DNA of 40,247 bases from Candidatus Poribacteria bacterium (GTDB lineage Bacteria; Poribacteria; DTPJ01; WJIO01), in contig WJIO01000446.1 in assembly GCA_014730235.1 (NCBI GenBank), positions 1-40,247 of the forward strand, written 5' to 3'. This document shows positions 1 through 8,513 of this stretch, in pieces. The notes under the pieces were generated by a model. It was given only the letters and a program-made list of their open reading frames with translations. It made no database searches and was not told where the DNA came from. Position numbers and translations under genes: made by a program. Positions within the stretch are counted from its first letter, which is position 1, and every line of letters starts with the position of its first letter.

Positions 1-2
1 AC

Positions 3-890
3 GACGGACTGATTGGTATTTTTGTTCCCCGTCACAGGACGGATTTTCGTTGTGTAGATCACGACAGCTATAACAAAGCCGAATCAACCATGACCCTGGA
101 GCAGGCTGTGGCTGATATTGACGCCATGCCTTCGCCGGAAAAGATCGAAACCGATTTTAACCTGGATGAAGTCTATGCGGAATTTCGCCAATCCATGCTG
201 AATATGCAAAAACGCTGCGGGGATATGCTGTGGATGCCGGCCCAATGGGGTGCTGGAGCCAGGGTTACATGGTATAGTCGCTACGGTTATCAGAATTTCT
301 TTTATATTGTGGGATTATATCCTGATCGGGCCATAAAGCTTATGGAGGTAGGCGGCGCTCAGGGAAGATGCCAATCCCGGGTTATCGCCAGGGCTGTAGA
401 GGAAGGTATATACCCAAAAGCTGTTTTGCTGGGTGAGGACATCTGCACACAGCGAGGTCCTATGATCTCCCCGGACTTCATGGAAAAATATTACGCCCCA
501 CAGCTTGAATACGGACTGGAGCCACTACTGGAAGCAGGATGTCGCCCGGTATGGCACAGCGACGGGGATGTTCGTCCTATGATAGATTTTCTGTTGAAAG
601 CTGGAATCCAGGGTTTTCAGGGATTCCAACCCGAATGTGGTATGGTTCTTGATGAGCTTATTAAGCTGCGCACCAGAGACGGTGAAAAGCTTTTGATATT
701 CGGCCCTATGGCCGTTACTACAGAGCTTCCGGTAGATTCACCGGAAGAAATTACAAGAAAAGTGCATCATGCTATAAAGATATGTAAAGGCAAAGCTTCC
801 CTGGTATTATTTACCGGTAACACTATCAATCCCGATGTGCCTCTGGAAAACATAAAGGCTATGTATGAGGCGGTACTTACGGCTGATTAA
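3..890 (+). CDS. Uroporphyrinogen decarboxylase (URO-D) family protein, 5' truncated by window edge
   Basis: The reading frame is open back to the left edge of the window (residues DGLIGIFVPRHRTDF precede the first internal Met at base 90), so the true start lies outside. The visible 295 residues end at a TAA. The stretch HSDGDVRPMIDFLLKAGIQG followed by FQPECGM matches the C-terminal half of the URO-D fold, where His-Ser-x-Gly and a Glu/Gly pair line the substrate or cobamide pocket. Family members include haem-pathway HemE and methyltransferases of the MtaA/CmuA/MtbA type. The divergent sequence and the carbohydrate-rich setting make the second group, or the uncharacterised URO-D proteins common in uncultured glycan degraders, more likely than HemE. 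The gene converges on the ABC exporter; a MITE-like element lies between them and starts three bases after the stop codon. Confidence 0.75.
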   Translation, partial: DGLIGIFVPRHRTDFRCVDHDSYNKAESTMTLEQAVADIDAMPSPEKIETDFNLDEVYAEFRQSMLNMQKRCGDMLWMPAQWGAGARVTWYSRYGYQNFFYIVGLYPDRAIKLMEVGGAQGRCQSRVIARAVEEGIYPKAVLLGEDICTQRGPMISPDFMEKYYAPQLEYGLEPLLEAGCRPVWHSDGDVRPMIDFLLKAGIQGFQGFQPECGMVLDELIKLRTRDGEKLLIFGPMAVTTELPVDSPEEITRKVHHAIKICKGKASLVLFTGNTINPDVPLENIKAMYEAVLTAD

Positions 891-893
891 ATT

Positions 894-1013
894 GGCTCTT
901 CCGGATTCAGTTTGGTAAAGATAAGAAAGTTCTTTATGCTGTCATTCCTGCTTTCGCAGGAATGACAGTTTGAGGGAATTTTCAATTATAATCGCACTAA
1001 ATCCTGAAAAACC
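894..1013 (+). mobile_element. MITE-like element, copy 1 (arm A left, arm B right), intact with 8-bp TSD
   Basis: This 120-bp element starts GGCTCTTCCGG and ends with the imperfect reverse complement, CCTGAAAAACC. It carries the perfect palindrome core TGTCATTCCTGC...GCAGGAATGACA at 940-967. The 8 bp on each side are identical (ATTAAATT at 886-893 and 1014-1021), which is a target-site duplication. It has no coding capacity. It lies between two convergent genes, and the right duplication touches the last base of the ABC exporter stop codon. The core hairpin could act as a bidirectional terminator. Confidence 0.85.
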
Positions 1014-1020
1014 ATTAAAT

Positions 1021-3186
1021 TTAACAGCCAGAACCACCGGGCCAGTCGCTGACCCGGTCGATTTCATCATCAATTGTCTTATCTATGTCGTCTTCTGAAT
1101 TACTGGACGTTCCCCGTCTCTTTCCCGTCGGTCTTTGAGGTGCCGAGAAAATTTCATCTGGGGCTTTAAACTGTGCGTCATGCAAACGCCTGTAAAGCCC
1201 ATCCATTTCCATAAGCTCATCATGCTTGCCCATTTCCACTACCTTACCCTGATCCAGAACCACAATAAGGTCTGCGTGATGTATGGTCGAAAGCCTGTGG
1301 GCAATAACAAAGGTAGTACGGTTTTTGACAAGTCTTTGAATAGCGTTTTGTATTAACACTTCCGTCTCAGTATCTACAGAGGATGTGGCCTCGTCCAGTA
1401 TCAATATGCGCGGATTGGCCAATATAGCCCTGGCCAGGGATATTCGCTGTCTCTGACCTCCTGAAAGCTTAACACCACGTTCTCCTACGATGGTTTCATA
1501 ACCATTGGGTAAGGCCTGTATGAAGTCATGGGCGTTGGCGGCTTTTGCGGCTTCTATTATTTCTTCGTCAGTTGCATCAACCTTACCGTAAGCAATGCTG
1601 GATTTCAGGGTGTCATTAAAAAGGAATGGTTCTTGTAAAACTATTCCCATTTGCTTCCTGATGGATTTAACTTTCACGTCTTTTATATTATAACCATCAA
1701 TGAATATATCTCCCTTTGTCGGGTCGTAAAATCTTGACACAAGGTTTACCGCGGTGGTCTTCCCTGCTCCGCTGGGACCTACAAAGGCTATCATCTGCCC
1801 CGGTTCGGCCTTCAGGTTTACGTTTTTTAATACTTCCACGTCATCGGAATAGCTAAAGTTAACATCCCGGAATTCCACCTTGCCCTTGATCATGGGAAGT
1901 TCAACTGCATCTTCTTTATCCTTGATCTCCGGCACTGTATCCAGCACCTCAAAAACACGTTCCACTGAGGCCAAAGCCCTTTGAATTACCGCGTAAAATC
2001 GTGTTATACCCATCAGCGGGCCATAGAGCATATGTATATAAGGGAAAAATACAACAAACATACCCGCCGTCATTTCCCCCCTTAAAACTTTGATTCCACC
2101 ATAAAGCAATACTACCAGAGAGCCACCCTGTACCAATACGCTTAGAGTAGGGGCAAAAACTGCCGCTATACGGGCTACTTTAATGTTAAGGTCCATGTTC
2201 TGTTTATTTTTTTCCACAAACCTCTCGTATTCAACATCCTCTCTGGCGAAACCTTTTATGATGCGAATTCCGGATATATCATCCTGTATAAGGGCATTAA
2301 GTTCTCCAACTTTTCTTCTTAAAATCCGATAGGTCTTTCGCATTATATTACCAAAGGCTATAGTTATTGGGATTAAAAATGGGCCCACAAAAAGCGAAAG
2401 CAAAGTTAGTTTCCAGTCCCAATTCAGGCAGAAATAAAGCACCCAGCACAGGCGCATAAAGTCGGTAACAAACCGGATCACTGGCCCCAGCATTACCGAT
2501 TGCAGAGAGTTGACATCGTTGACAATCCTGGACATAACATCACCGGTTTTATTCTCCTGGAAATATCTCAGCGATAGTTCCTGTATGTGGCTATACACAT
2601 CATTCCGCATAAGGAAAATCAAAGTCTGACCAAGTTTTGCCATCAAAAAATCATGAGCGACCTTAATTCCAAGACTTAACAACTGTAAAAACAAAAAAGC
2701 CGCGGCAAGTACATAAAATGTAACAATAAAAGGACTTCTATCCGGCATCCAGTTATTCGATACATAGTCTGCGGCATCGCGGATTATTGGCTCAATGGGC
2801 AGTGTTTTTTGGCCCGGTTTACTTCTTCTGGACGGGGTTGTGGTCCTTGGCACATTGTCAGGTATGCTACTGCTACCAGATTCTGAATTATCTGATGCAA
2901 ATCGTTCTGCTGCACGGATTTCATTAATAGCAACGCCGGTAATTTGAGTTGGCAGGATTGTTATGAAGGATGTGAATATGGATAAAATAAGTACCAGGAG
3001 ACTTAAGTGCCAATAAGGCTTGGCATACATAAGTAAGCGTAGGTAAGTCTTAAAACCCCTGATAGCTTTTTGACGTTGGTCCCGAATAAGATAAAAAAGG
3101 CGGCCTAACAGGTCATTCGATTTCTCTGAATTTTCATTTTCCTGATTAACATCTCTGCCGCTGCTGGAAAAATTTTGTCTTCGCAA
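1021..3186 (-). CDS. ABC exporter, MsbA/lipid-multidrug type (fused membrane and ATPase domains)
   Basis: A 721-residue half-transporter expected to act as a homodimer in the inner membrane, exporting a lipid or drug-like substrate. The six-helix membrane domain spans about residues 55-400. The ATPase domain has Walker A GPSGAGKT (470-477), Q-loop Gln518, signature LSGGQ (574-578), Walker B ILILDE (594-599) and switch His630. The loop after the first membrane helix (about 85-150) is unusually long and Ser/Pro/Arg-rich, and a roughly 45-residue acidic tail follows the ATPase. Translation starts at a TTG (MRRQNF), preceded by AGGAGG at about 10 nt. A good promoter lies upstream (3225-3253). The substrate cannot be deduced from the sequence. 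Confidence 0.9.
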   Translation of the reverse strand: MRRQNFSSSGRDVNQENENSEKSNDLLGRLFYLIRDQRQKAIRGFKTYLRLLMYAKPYWHLSLLVLILSIFTSFITILPTQITGVAINEIRAAERFASDNSESGSSSIPDNVPRTTTPSRRSKPGQKTLPIEPIIRDAADYVSNNWMPDRSPFIVTFYVLAAAFLFLQLLSLGIKVAHDFLMAKLGQTLIFLMRNDVYSHIQELSLRYFQENKTGDVMSRIVNDVNSLQSVMLGPVIRFVTDFMRLCWVLYFCLNWDWKLTLLSLFVGPFLIPITIAFGNIMRKTYRILRRKVGELNALIQDDISGIRIIKGFAREDVEYERFVEKNKQNMDLNIKVARIAAVFAPTLSVLVQGGSLVVLLYGGIKVLRGEMTAGMFVVFFPYIHMLYGPLMGITRFYAVIQRALASVERVFEVLDTVPEIKDKEDAVELPMIKGKVEFRDVNFSYSDDVEVLKNVNLKAEPGQMIAFVGPSGAGKTTAVNLVSRFYDPTKGDIFIDGYNIKDVKVKSIRKQMGIVLQEPFLFNDTLKSSIAYGKVDATDEEIIEAAKAANAHDFIQALPNGYETIVGERGVKLSGGQRQRISLARAILANPRILILDEATSSVDTETEVLIQNAIQRLVKNRTTFVIAHRLSTIHHADLIVVLDQGKVVEMGKHDELMEMDGLYRRLHDAQFKAPDEIFSAPQRPTGKRRGTSSNSEDDIDKTIDDEIDRVSDWPGGSGC

Positions 3187-3224
3187 GTATACAAGCCCTC
3201 CTTCCTGAATTATACAACATGGGA

Positions 3225-3253
3225 ATGATATACCTGTTCCGCTTAAAAGTCAA
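3225..3253 (-). promoter_or_regulatory. Sigma70-like promoter for the ABC exporter
   Basis: On the - strand TTGACT (3253-3248) is followed by exactly 17 nt and TATCAT (3230-3225), one mismatch from consensus in each hexamer. It points into the ABC exporter, giving a leader of about 30 nt. It is divergent from the promoter at 3273-3301. A small inverted repeat (GCTTAAAA at 3241 / TTTTAAGC at 3258) overlaps its -35 region. Confidence 0.6.
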
Positions 3254-3272
3254 GAGTTTTTAAGCAGGGACA

Positions 3273-3301
3273 TTGGTCTGTCACACATTCGGTATTATAA
3301 T
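3273..3301 (+). promoter_or_regulatory. Sigma70-like promoter for the 58-aa gene
   Basis: TTGGTC (3273-3278), a 17-nt spacer and a perfect TATAAT (3296-3301). The expected transcript would start near 3308, just ahead of the Shine-Dalgarno sequence of the small gene at 3341. The -35 match is weak and the -10 match is perfect. Confidence 0.55.
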
Positions 3302-3340
3302 ATTAATGGAAAGAAGAATTAAAAGAAGGAGGTTGGATCA

Positions 3341-3517
3341 ATGACAAAATATGAAAGTCTGCTTGTATCAAACAGCAAAATATCTTCTACAGGTATTGAA
3401 AGATTGATAATTGAGTCATTAAAGAGGATGTTAAACGAAAAGAATTCGAAGGAGAAAAATTTTCCCGATGATCTGGATGCAGATATGGTGGATGTGGTGC
3501 TGAATATGGAAATATAG
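3341..3517 (+). CDS. Small protein of 58 residues, unknown function
   Basis: An ATG preceded by a very strong Shine-Dalgarno (AGAAGGAGG, 7 nt spacing) opens a 58-codon frame ending TAG. The protein starts MTKYESLLVSNSK and continues with a helix IERLIIESLKRMLNE, then a charged linker and an acidic C-terminus NFPDDLDADMVDVV. It has no signal peptide, membrane segment or cysteines. It is a complete transcription unit: promoter at 3273-3301 and a clear intrinsic terminator at 3534-3568. I do not recognise the family. A small regulatory or adaptor protein is possible but unsupported. Confidence that it is a real gene comes from the flanking signals. Confidence 0.65.
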   Translation: MTKYESLLVSNSKISSTGIERLIIESLKRMLNEKNSKEKNFPDDLDADMVDVVLNMEI

Positions 3518-3533
3518 AAAGTCTTAATATATT

Positions 3534-3568
3534 ATCCCCTGATTTTATTTGAATCAGGGGATTTTTTT
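3534..3568 (+). terminator. Intrinsic terminator after the 58-aa gene
   Basis: A perfect 11-bp stem, ATCCCCTGATT (3534-3544) with AATCAGGGGAT (3552-3562), a 7-nt loop, and a run of T up to 3568. It lies 16 nt after the stop codon of the small gene. Confidence 0.85.
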
Positions 3569-3652
3569 GTTCTGAGTTGACTATCCTGTTCCCGTATGTT
3601 ATGATAAATCCCAGAATGTAAATAATATAAATATTCATATATAATCTAATAA

Positions 3653-3754
3653 GTAATCGTTAAAAAATGAAAAATGTGTTTAGAAAATACCTTTATAATT
3701 ATGGTAAATGACAACTAAATTATATCCATATTATATCCATTTTTTAACGATTAC
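3653..3754. repeat. 17-bp perfect inverted repeat flanking the promoter region of the aminotransferase operon
   Basis: GTAATCGTTAAAAAATG (3653-3669) and its exact reverse complement (3738-3754) bracket 68 bp of AT-rich DNA just upstream of the operon that starts at 3775. The interval contains promoter-like AT-rich hexamers (ATGACA near 3708 and TATTAT near 3730). A further copy of the 15-mer TTTTTTAACGATTAC occurs at 8832-8846, beyond the operon's end. It could be an operator pair or the ends of a small insertion. Confidence 0.6.
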
Positions 3755-3774
3755 GATAAAGAAAGGAATATCTG

Positions 3775-5067
3775 ATGGGAAAGTCAAAAGATAAGCCAGC
3801 CGCATTAGGTGGCGCTCCGGTATTTGTCCAGACTGTTCAGACTCCGGAATTTCCAAAGCTGGATAACTGGAAACAGGTTACAGATGAAGAAGCCCAGGTT
3901 GCCTATGATATGACATTAAGAAACGAGCTTTCCGGCGGTACTCCCGTTGTAAGAGAATTTGAAAAAGAATGGCGGGAGAAGCTGGGTGTAAAGTATGCCA
4001 TAACCGTAATGAACGGCACAGCGGCTTTATACAGTGCGTTTTTTGGCCTGGGGGTAGGTCCCGGAGATGAAGTGATATGTCCTGCTTACACATGGATATG
4101 CACCATATCGCCGGTTATATTCATGGGGGCAAGGCCTGTATTCTGTGAAAGCGATCCTGAGTCCATGATGGCTGATCCTGAGGATATTCGCCGCCGTATT
4201 ACTGATAAAACCGCTGCTATCGTGGTTGTGCATCTCTGGGGTAACGTATGCGATATGGATCCCATTATGGAAATCAGCCGGGAAACCGGTATACCTGTAG
4301 TTGAGGACTGCTCTCATGCTCATGGGGCCATGTATAAGGGTCGTCACTGTGGAACTATCGGCCATGCAGGATGCTGGAGTTTGCAGGGAAGCAAACCCGT
4401 TAGCGCAGGTGAAAGCGGAATCATCGCCACAGACGATACAGAGGTATTTGAGAGGGCATGTCTTGTAGGCCAGGTAAACCGTATGAAGGGAATGGACCTT
4501 GTAACAGAAAAATACGCCAAATATCAACCCCTGGGTACAGGTATGAAATTCCGGGCCCATCCGGTGGGTGTAGGAATTGCCCAGGTTCAGATGCGCAAGC
4601 TGAAAGGTCTAAACGACAGACGCTCTAAGTATGTATCAGAAGTTGAAGCTGGTCTTAAAGACATCCCAGGTGTAAAGCCTGTAAAAGTCTACGAAGGAGC
4701 AGTTAGAGGTGGGTTTTACGGCTTTCCTATTATACATATTCCTGAAGAACAAAACGGATTGTTCACATCAACCTTTGTGGAAGCTTTGAGAAAAGAGGGA
4801 CTACCAGCCCATTTAAGTGGTTATCCGTTACTGCATACACTACCTATCTTTGCCGAAGGCTTTGATCTATACACCCGCAATCGCGGTCCCCTTTGCGGCG
4901 ATTATCCGGGCTATAATAAGGGTGACTTCCCTGTATCAGAAAAGATGGTGGAAAAACTGGTATTCCTGCCTGTCCTCAGCGATCCTGTGCCTGATGCTGT
5001 TGATCGTGTTCTGGAAGCTATACGCAAGGTCGCCAGCTATGCGGATCAGCTTGTGGATGCTGAGTAG
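3775..5067 (+). CDS. DegT/DnrJ/EryC1/StrS family PLP-dependent aminotransferase
   Basis: A 430-residue fold-type I aminotransferase of the sugar-aminotransferase family, which transfers an amino group to keto-sugars or cyclitols. Seen directly: NGTAALYSAFFGLGVGPGDEV (80-100), cofactor Asp178 in VVEDCSHAHGA, and the Schiff-base Lys207 in SLQGSKPVSAGESG. The GSKP context resembles AHBA-synthase and scyllo-inosose aminotransferase relatives more than nucleotide-sugar enzymes, but the substrate is not fixed by the sequence. The ATG start has AAAGGAA upstream. It is the first of five closely spaced + strand genes; the next begins 30 bp downstream. The company of an aldolase, a Gfo/Idh dehydrogenase and an isomerase suggests sugar or cyclitol metabolism. 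Confidence 0.88.
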   Translation: MGKSKDKPAALGGAPVFVQTVQTPEFPKLDNWKQVTDEEAQVAYDMTLRNELSGGTPVVREFEKEWREKLGVKYAITVMNGTAALYSAFFGLGVGPGDEVICPAYTWICTISPVIFMGARPVFCESDPESMMADPEDIRRRITDKTAAIVVVHLWGNVCDMDPIMEISRETGIPVVEDCSHAHGAMYKGRHCGTIGHAGCWSLQGSKPVSAGESGIIATDDTEVFERACLVGQVNRMKGMDLVTEKYAKYQPLGTGMKFRAHPVGVGIAQVQMRKLKGLNDRRSKYVSEVEAGLKDIPGVKPVKVYEGAVRGGFYGFPIIHIPEEQNGLFTSTFVEALRKEGLPAHLSGYPLLHTLPIFAEGFDLYTRNRGPLCGDYPGYNKGDFPVSEKMVEKLVFLPVLSDPVPDAVDRVLEAIRKVASYADQLVDAE

Positions 5068-5097
5068 ATTTTTAAATAATTTTTTCGGAGAATCATA

Positions 5098-5907
5098 ATG
5101 AATTCTGCTAGTTCAATACTTTTCACCATATCTCTGGTAGTCTACCTGCTGGCTACCATATTATACCTGCTGTATGCCATTTTCCACAAGGAATCCATAG
5201 GCAAAGTGGCTACATGGATTCTAAGTGTAGGGATAGTGGTGCAGACAGCAGCCCTTATAATAAAAACGGTGCAGATTGGACATGCACCCTTTGTTACTAT
5301 ATATGAAACCCTGGTATTCTGGTCATGGTTGATCGCAGTTATATACCTGTTTATGCAGATCAGATTCAAAATCAGGGTGCTTGGTGCATTGATAACTCCT
5401 TTGGCTTTCCTGGCCATTGCCTCCGCATCCCTTTTACCTGAGCAGTTCAAAAAATCATCGCCTTTAGTTCCTGCTTTGCAAAGCGGATGGTTGCCATTTC
5501 ATATTGCCACATGCTTTATCGGTTATGCATGCTTTGCTGTGTCCTTTGCCGTCAGTATTGCATATTTAATTAAGAAAAAAGATAATCCAGATGCCATGCT
5601 TTCAAAAGAAAGGCTGGACATAATTGGATATAAGTCCATAAGCATAGGTTTTCCATTTTTGACATTGGGGATAATATCCGGCGCTTTCTGGGCTGATGTG
5701 GCCTGGGGTAGTTACTGGTCGTGGGATCCAAAAGAAACCTGGTCGCTGATAACATGGTTCATATATGCTATCTACCTGCATCTGCGCATCGTGGCCAAAT
5801 GGAAGGGCAAGTATTCGGCAATTGTTTCTATTGTGGGTTTTTTAGCGGTTTTATTTACATTTTTCGGTGTGAATTTTCTCCTGTCAGGTTTACACTCATA
5901 TCAATAA
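5098..5907 (+). CDS. Cytochrome c assembly protein, CcsA/CcsB (ResC)-like haem handling protein
   Basis: A 269-residue membrane protein with about eight helices. The tryptophan-rich haem-binding loop WGSYWSWDPKE lies at 203-213, and the conserved external histidines correspond to His135 (WLPFH) and His266 (GLHSY) near the C-terminus. In the system II pathway this subunit works with ResB/Ccs1 to deliver haem to apocytochrome c on the outer face of the membrane. No ResB partner is present in this window. It sits inside a sugar-metabolism operon (30 bp after the aminotransferase, 9 bp before the aldolase), an unexpected place that may reflect haphazard operon composition. A GAGAAT sequence precedes the ATG. 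Confidence 0.88.
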   Translation: MNSASSILFTISLVVYLLATILYLLYAIFHKESIGKVATWILSVGIVVQTAALIIKTVQIGHAPFVTIYETLVFWSWLIAVIYLFMQIRFKIRVLGALITPLAFLAIASASLLPEQFKKSSPLVPALQSGWLPFHIATCFIGYACFAVSFAVSIAYLIKKKDNPDAMLSKERLDIIGYKSISIGFPFLTLGIISGAFWADVAWGSYWSWDPKETWSLITWFIYAIYLHLRIVAKWKGKYSAIVSIVGFLAVLFTFFGVNFLLSGLHSYQ

Positions 5908-5916
5908 GGAAGATTA

Positions 5917-6549
5917 ATGAAATCCGAGAGTCAATACAGACACGAAATGATCGAGGTATGCAAACGAATATATCAAAAGGGATTTGTGGCATCAAATGAC
6001 GGCAATGTAACCCTGCGAATGTCGGAGGATGAAATACTTGCTACGCCTACAGGCATGTGCAAAGGCGATATTACGACGGATCAGCTTATCAAGGTAAACA
6101 TGCAAGGTGAGGTTATATCCGGTTTTCTCAAGCCGTCATCAGAATTGAAACTGCATTTGAGGGTATACGAAAAACGCCCGGATGCAGGCGCGGTTGCCCA
6201 TGCCCACCCGCCCATAAGCACAGGTTTTGCCGTAGCCCATGTTTCATTAGAGCAAAAGGCTATTCCCGAAGTAATCTCGACTCTGGGTGGGGTTCCTCTT
6301 GCACCTTATAAGAGACCATCCACCGACGATCTAGCTCGAACCATTGACAAATTCATAGCCGACAGTGATGCCATTTTGCTGGCGAATCATGGCGTTATGT
6401 CCGTTGGTAAAGACGTATTTGATGCATACTATACACTGGAAAGAGTTGAACACTCAGCCCATATCATCCTTGTAGCCCGGATGCTGGGCGGCGAAAAGGA
6501 ACTTAGCAAAGATGAGGTTGACAGCATATATAAAATACACAGAAAATAG
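5917..6549 (+). CDS. Class II aldolase/adducin family (L-fuculose-phosphate aldolase-like)
   Basis: This 210-residue protein has the full FucA/AraD-family signature: catalytic Glu76 (SSELKLH), zinc ligands His95 and His97 (AHAHPP) and His158 (ANHGVMSVG), and phosphate/substrate residues in SNDGN (26-30) and TPTG (43-46). Family members cleave L-fuculose-1-phosphate to lactaldehyde and DHAP, epimerise ribulose-5-phosphate, or decarboxylate 3-oxo-tetronate 4-phosphate (OtnC). With a hydroxypyruvate-isomerase-like gene two genes downstream (OtnI is in that family), a tetronate route is a real alternative to fucose. The GH95 fucosidase elsewhere in the window favours fucose but is about 22 kb away. 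Confidence 0.88.
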   Translation: MKSESQYRHEMIEVCKRIYQKGFVASNDGNVTLRMSEDEILATPTGMCKGDITTDQLIKVNMQGEVISGFLKPSSELKLHLRVYEKRPDAGAVAHAHPPISTGFAVAHVSLEQKAIPEVISTLGGVPLAPYKRPSTDDLARTIDKFIADSDAILLANHGVMSVGKDVFDAYYTLERVEHSAHIILVARMLGGEKELSKDEVDSIYKIHRK

Positions 6550-6560
6550 GAGGTAATAGA

Positions 6561-7703
6561 TTGGCACTAAAGGAATTCGGTGTAGGCATGGTGGGCTATG
6601 GATTCATAGGAAAGATGCACACCTATGCCTACAACAGCATACCCATTTTTTACAATCCGCCGCCGGCAAAAGTCCGGCTTGTGGGTGTTTGCACATCCCG
6701 GAAGGAAACAGCGGAAATCGCTGCTCAACACGGTGGATATGAATTTGGAACTACCGCTTACCATCAACTGCTGGATCGGGACGATATACATATAATAAAT
6801 TGCTGCACTCCAAATAACCTTCACAAAGACCTGCTGGTAGATGCCCTGAAAGCAGGCAAACACATCTACTGCGACAAACCTTTAGCCATGAATCTTGCCC
6901 ATGCAGAGGAAGTAGTGGAAGCTCTTAAAGGTGTTGACGTGGTTCACCAGATGACTTTCCAATACAGGTTTGTTCCGGCTACCATCAGGGCCAGGCAGTT
7001 AATTGATGACGGCTTTCTGGGCGATGTAATGAGTTTCCGGGCGGCATATCTGCACGCTGGATACACCGATCCCAAAAGGCCCATGAGCTGGCGTCTGGAC
7101 AAATCCCAGGGTGGCGGCGGAGCCCTTTACGATCTGGGATCTCACATTCTGGATCTCATGCGTTATCTTCTGGGAGATTGTGCAGAAGTCTTTGCCACTA
7201 CAAAGACATTTGTAAAACAGCGTCCTGTTACAAAGGGTAGCGATCAGCTTGTGGATGTGGAAGTAGATGATCTTGCCCTGATCCAGATGAAGATGAAAAA
7301 TGGCGCTCTGGGTACTGTGGAAGCGTCGCGCATCGCCACAGGAACAAACGATGATCTGTGGTTTGATATACACGGCAAACAAGGTGCAATGCGCTTTAGC
7401 CTCATGGAATCAAGCTGGCTTGATGTATACGATGACCGGGCCGAAGGCGGTCCTTATGGGGGTAATAAAGGATTTACCCGTATTGAAGCTGTCCAGCGTT
7501 ACCCTGAACCATCGGTTTTCCCGGGACCCAAATTCGCGCCCGGATGGTCTCGTTTTCATATAGCCAGTATTTATGATTTCTTATGCAACGTTGTCAAAGG
7601 CGAACCTTCGCCGCCTACCCTTTACGACGGTTTTAAAGTGCAGCAGATTATGGACGCTGCCGAAAAATCCGCCCGGGGTGGTAAATGGGTTAATTTAGAA
7701 TAA
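6561..7703 (+). CDS. Gfo/Idh/MocA family NAD(P)-dependent oxidoreductase
   Basis: 380 residues. The N-terminal Rossmann fold has GYGFIG (12-17), the EKP-like catalytic motif is present as CDKP with Lys106, and a C-terminal alpha/beta substrate domain includes GGGALYDLGSHILDL. Members oxidise or reduce sugars and cyclitols such as glucose-fructose, myo-inositol and 1,5-anhydro-sugars. The start is TTG, with an excellent AGGAGGT 7 nt upstream; no better ATG is in frame near the Rossmann fold. The gene lies 11 bp after the aldolase and 14 bp before the isomerase, so co-transcription is almost certain. Confidence 0.9.
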   Translation: MALKEFGVGMVGYGFIGKMHTYAYNSIPIFYNPPPAKVRLVGVCTSRKETAEIAAQHGGYEFGTTAYHQLLDRDDIHIINCCTPNNLHKDLLVDALKAGKHIYCDKPLAMNLAHAEEVVEALKGVDVVHQMTFQYRFVPATIRARQLIDDGFLGDVMSFRAAYLHAGYTDPKRPMSWRLDKSQGGGGALYDLGSHILDLMRYLLGDCAEVFATTKTFVKQRPVTKGSDQLVDVEVDDLALIQMKMKNGALGTVEASRIATGTNDDLWFDIHGKQGAMRFSLMESSWLDVYDDRAEGGPYGGNKGFTRIEAVQRYPEPSVFPGPKFAPGWSRFHIASIYDFLCNVVKGEPSPPTLYDGFKVQQIMDAAEKSARGGKWVNLE

Positions 7704-7717
7704 AAGGAGAAAGGATA

Positions 7718-8485
7718 ATGATAAAACTTTCAGCTTGTATCGAAGCTCTTTACACAGATGTTCCCTTTATCGAAAGAATCGAAAAAGTAGCAAACGTAGG
7801 CTTAAAGGCCTTTGAATTCTGGGGTTGGGGCAACAAAGACATTGATGCCATCAAAGAGGCAAAAGACAAATTCGGTATTGAAGTAGGTACTTTCGGAGCC
7901 GATGTAGGTGGCCCGTTGGTCGATCCTAAAAATCGTGAAAAACTGCCGGAAAGGCTGAAGGCTTCCATAGAGGTAGCAAAAAAACTGGGATGCGATGGGA
8001 TGCTGGTCACCACAGGAAACGAGATAGAAGGTGTCAGCAGGGACAAACAGCACGAAAGCATCGTTGAAGGTCTGAAAGTAGCGGCTGAAATACTGGAACC
8101 TGAGGGCATGGTTCTGAGCCTGGAACCCCTGAATGTCCTGGTAAACCACAAGGGTTATTACCTGTATACCTCCGACGAAGGTTTCCAGATAATTGACGAA
8201 GTAGGAAGCCCCAGCGTGAAACTGCTTTACGACATCTATCACCAGCAGATTACCGAGGGTAACCTCATCGCCAACATAACCGACAGCATTGACAAAATAT
8301 CCCACTTCCACGTGGCCGACGTTCCGGGAAGACACGAACCGGGGACCGGCGAAATCAACTACAAAAACGTATTCAAGAGCATAGCCGAATCAGGCTACGA
8401 AAGATTCGTAGGACTGGAATTCTGGCCCATAGGCACATCCGACGATGCCTTGAAATCACTTCTGGAAATGACTGCGGATATGTAA
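7718..8485 (+). CDS. Hydroxypyruvate isomerase-like sugar isomerase (xylose isomerase-like TIM barrel)
   Basis: This 255-residue TIM barrel resembles Hyi and OtnI. Probable metal ligands are Glu136 (LSLEPLN), Asp172 (LLYDIYH), His198 (SHFHVAD) and Glu234 (VGLEFWP). The segment GRHEPGTGEINYKNVF (204-219) is characteristic of the hydroxypyruvate isomerase branch. It would interconvert an aldose or hydroxyaldehyde with the ketose form. A strong AAGGAGAAAGG Shine-Dalgarno precedes the ATG. It is the last gene of the five-gene operon, followed by a hairpin at 8514-8551. Confidence 0.88.
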   Translation: MIKLSACIEALYTDVPFIERIEKVANVGLKAFEFWGWGNKDIDAIKEAKDKFGIEVGTFGADVGGPLVDPKNREKLPERLKASIEVAKKLGCDGMLVTTGNEIEGVSRDKQHESIVEGLKVAAEILEPEGMVLSLEPLNVLVNHKGYYLYTSDEGFQIIDEVGSPSVKLLYDIYHQQITEGNLIANITDSIDKISHFHVADVPGRHEPGTGEINYKNVFKSIAESGYERFVGLEFWPIGTSDDALKSLLEMTADM

Positions 8486-8513
8486 TAGATACGATTGAAC
8501 TATAAAAACTTTC

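Noticed and set aside
894-1013. MITE copies considered as a CRISPR array or REP cluster
   Set aside because: The copies are kilobases apart, have inverted termini and individual 8-bp duplications, and lack spacers.
4027-4560. 177-residue antisense reading frame within the aminotransferase gene
   Set aside because: It lies fully inside a confident gene on the other strand and has no recognisable domain or ribosome site.
5917-6549. Firm naming of the class II aldolase as fucA
   Set aside because: OtnC and other members share all catalytic residues, and the neighbours do not settle the substrate.
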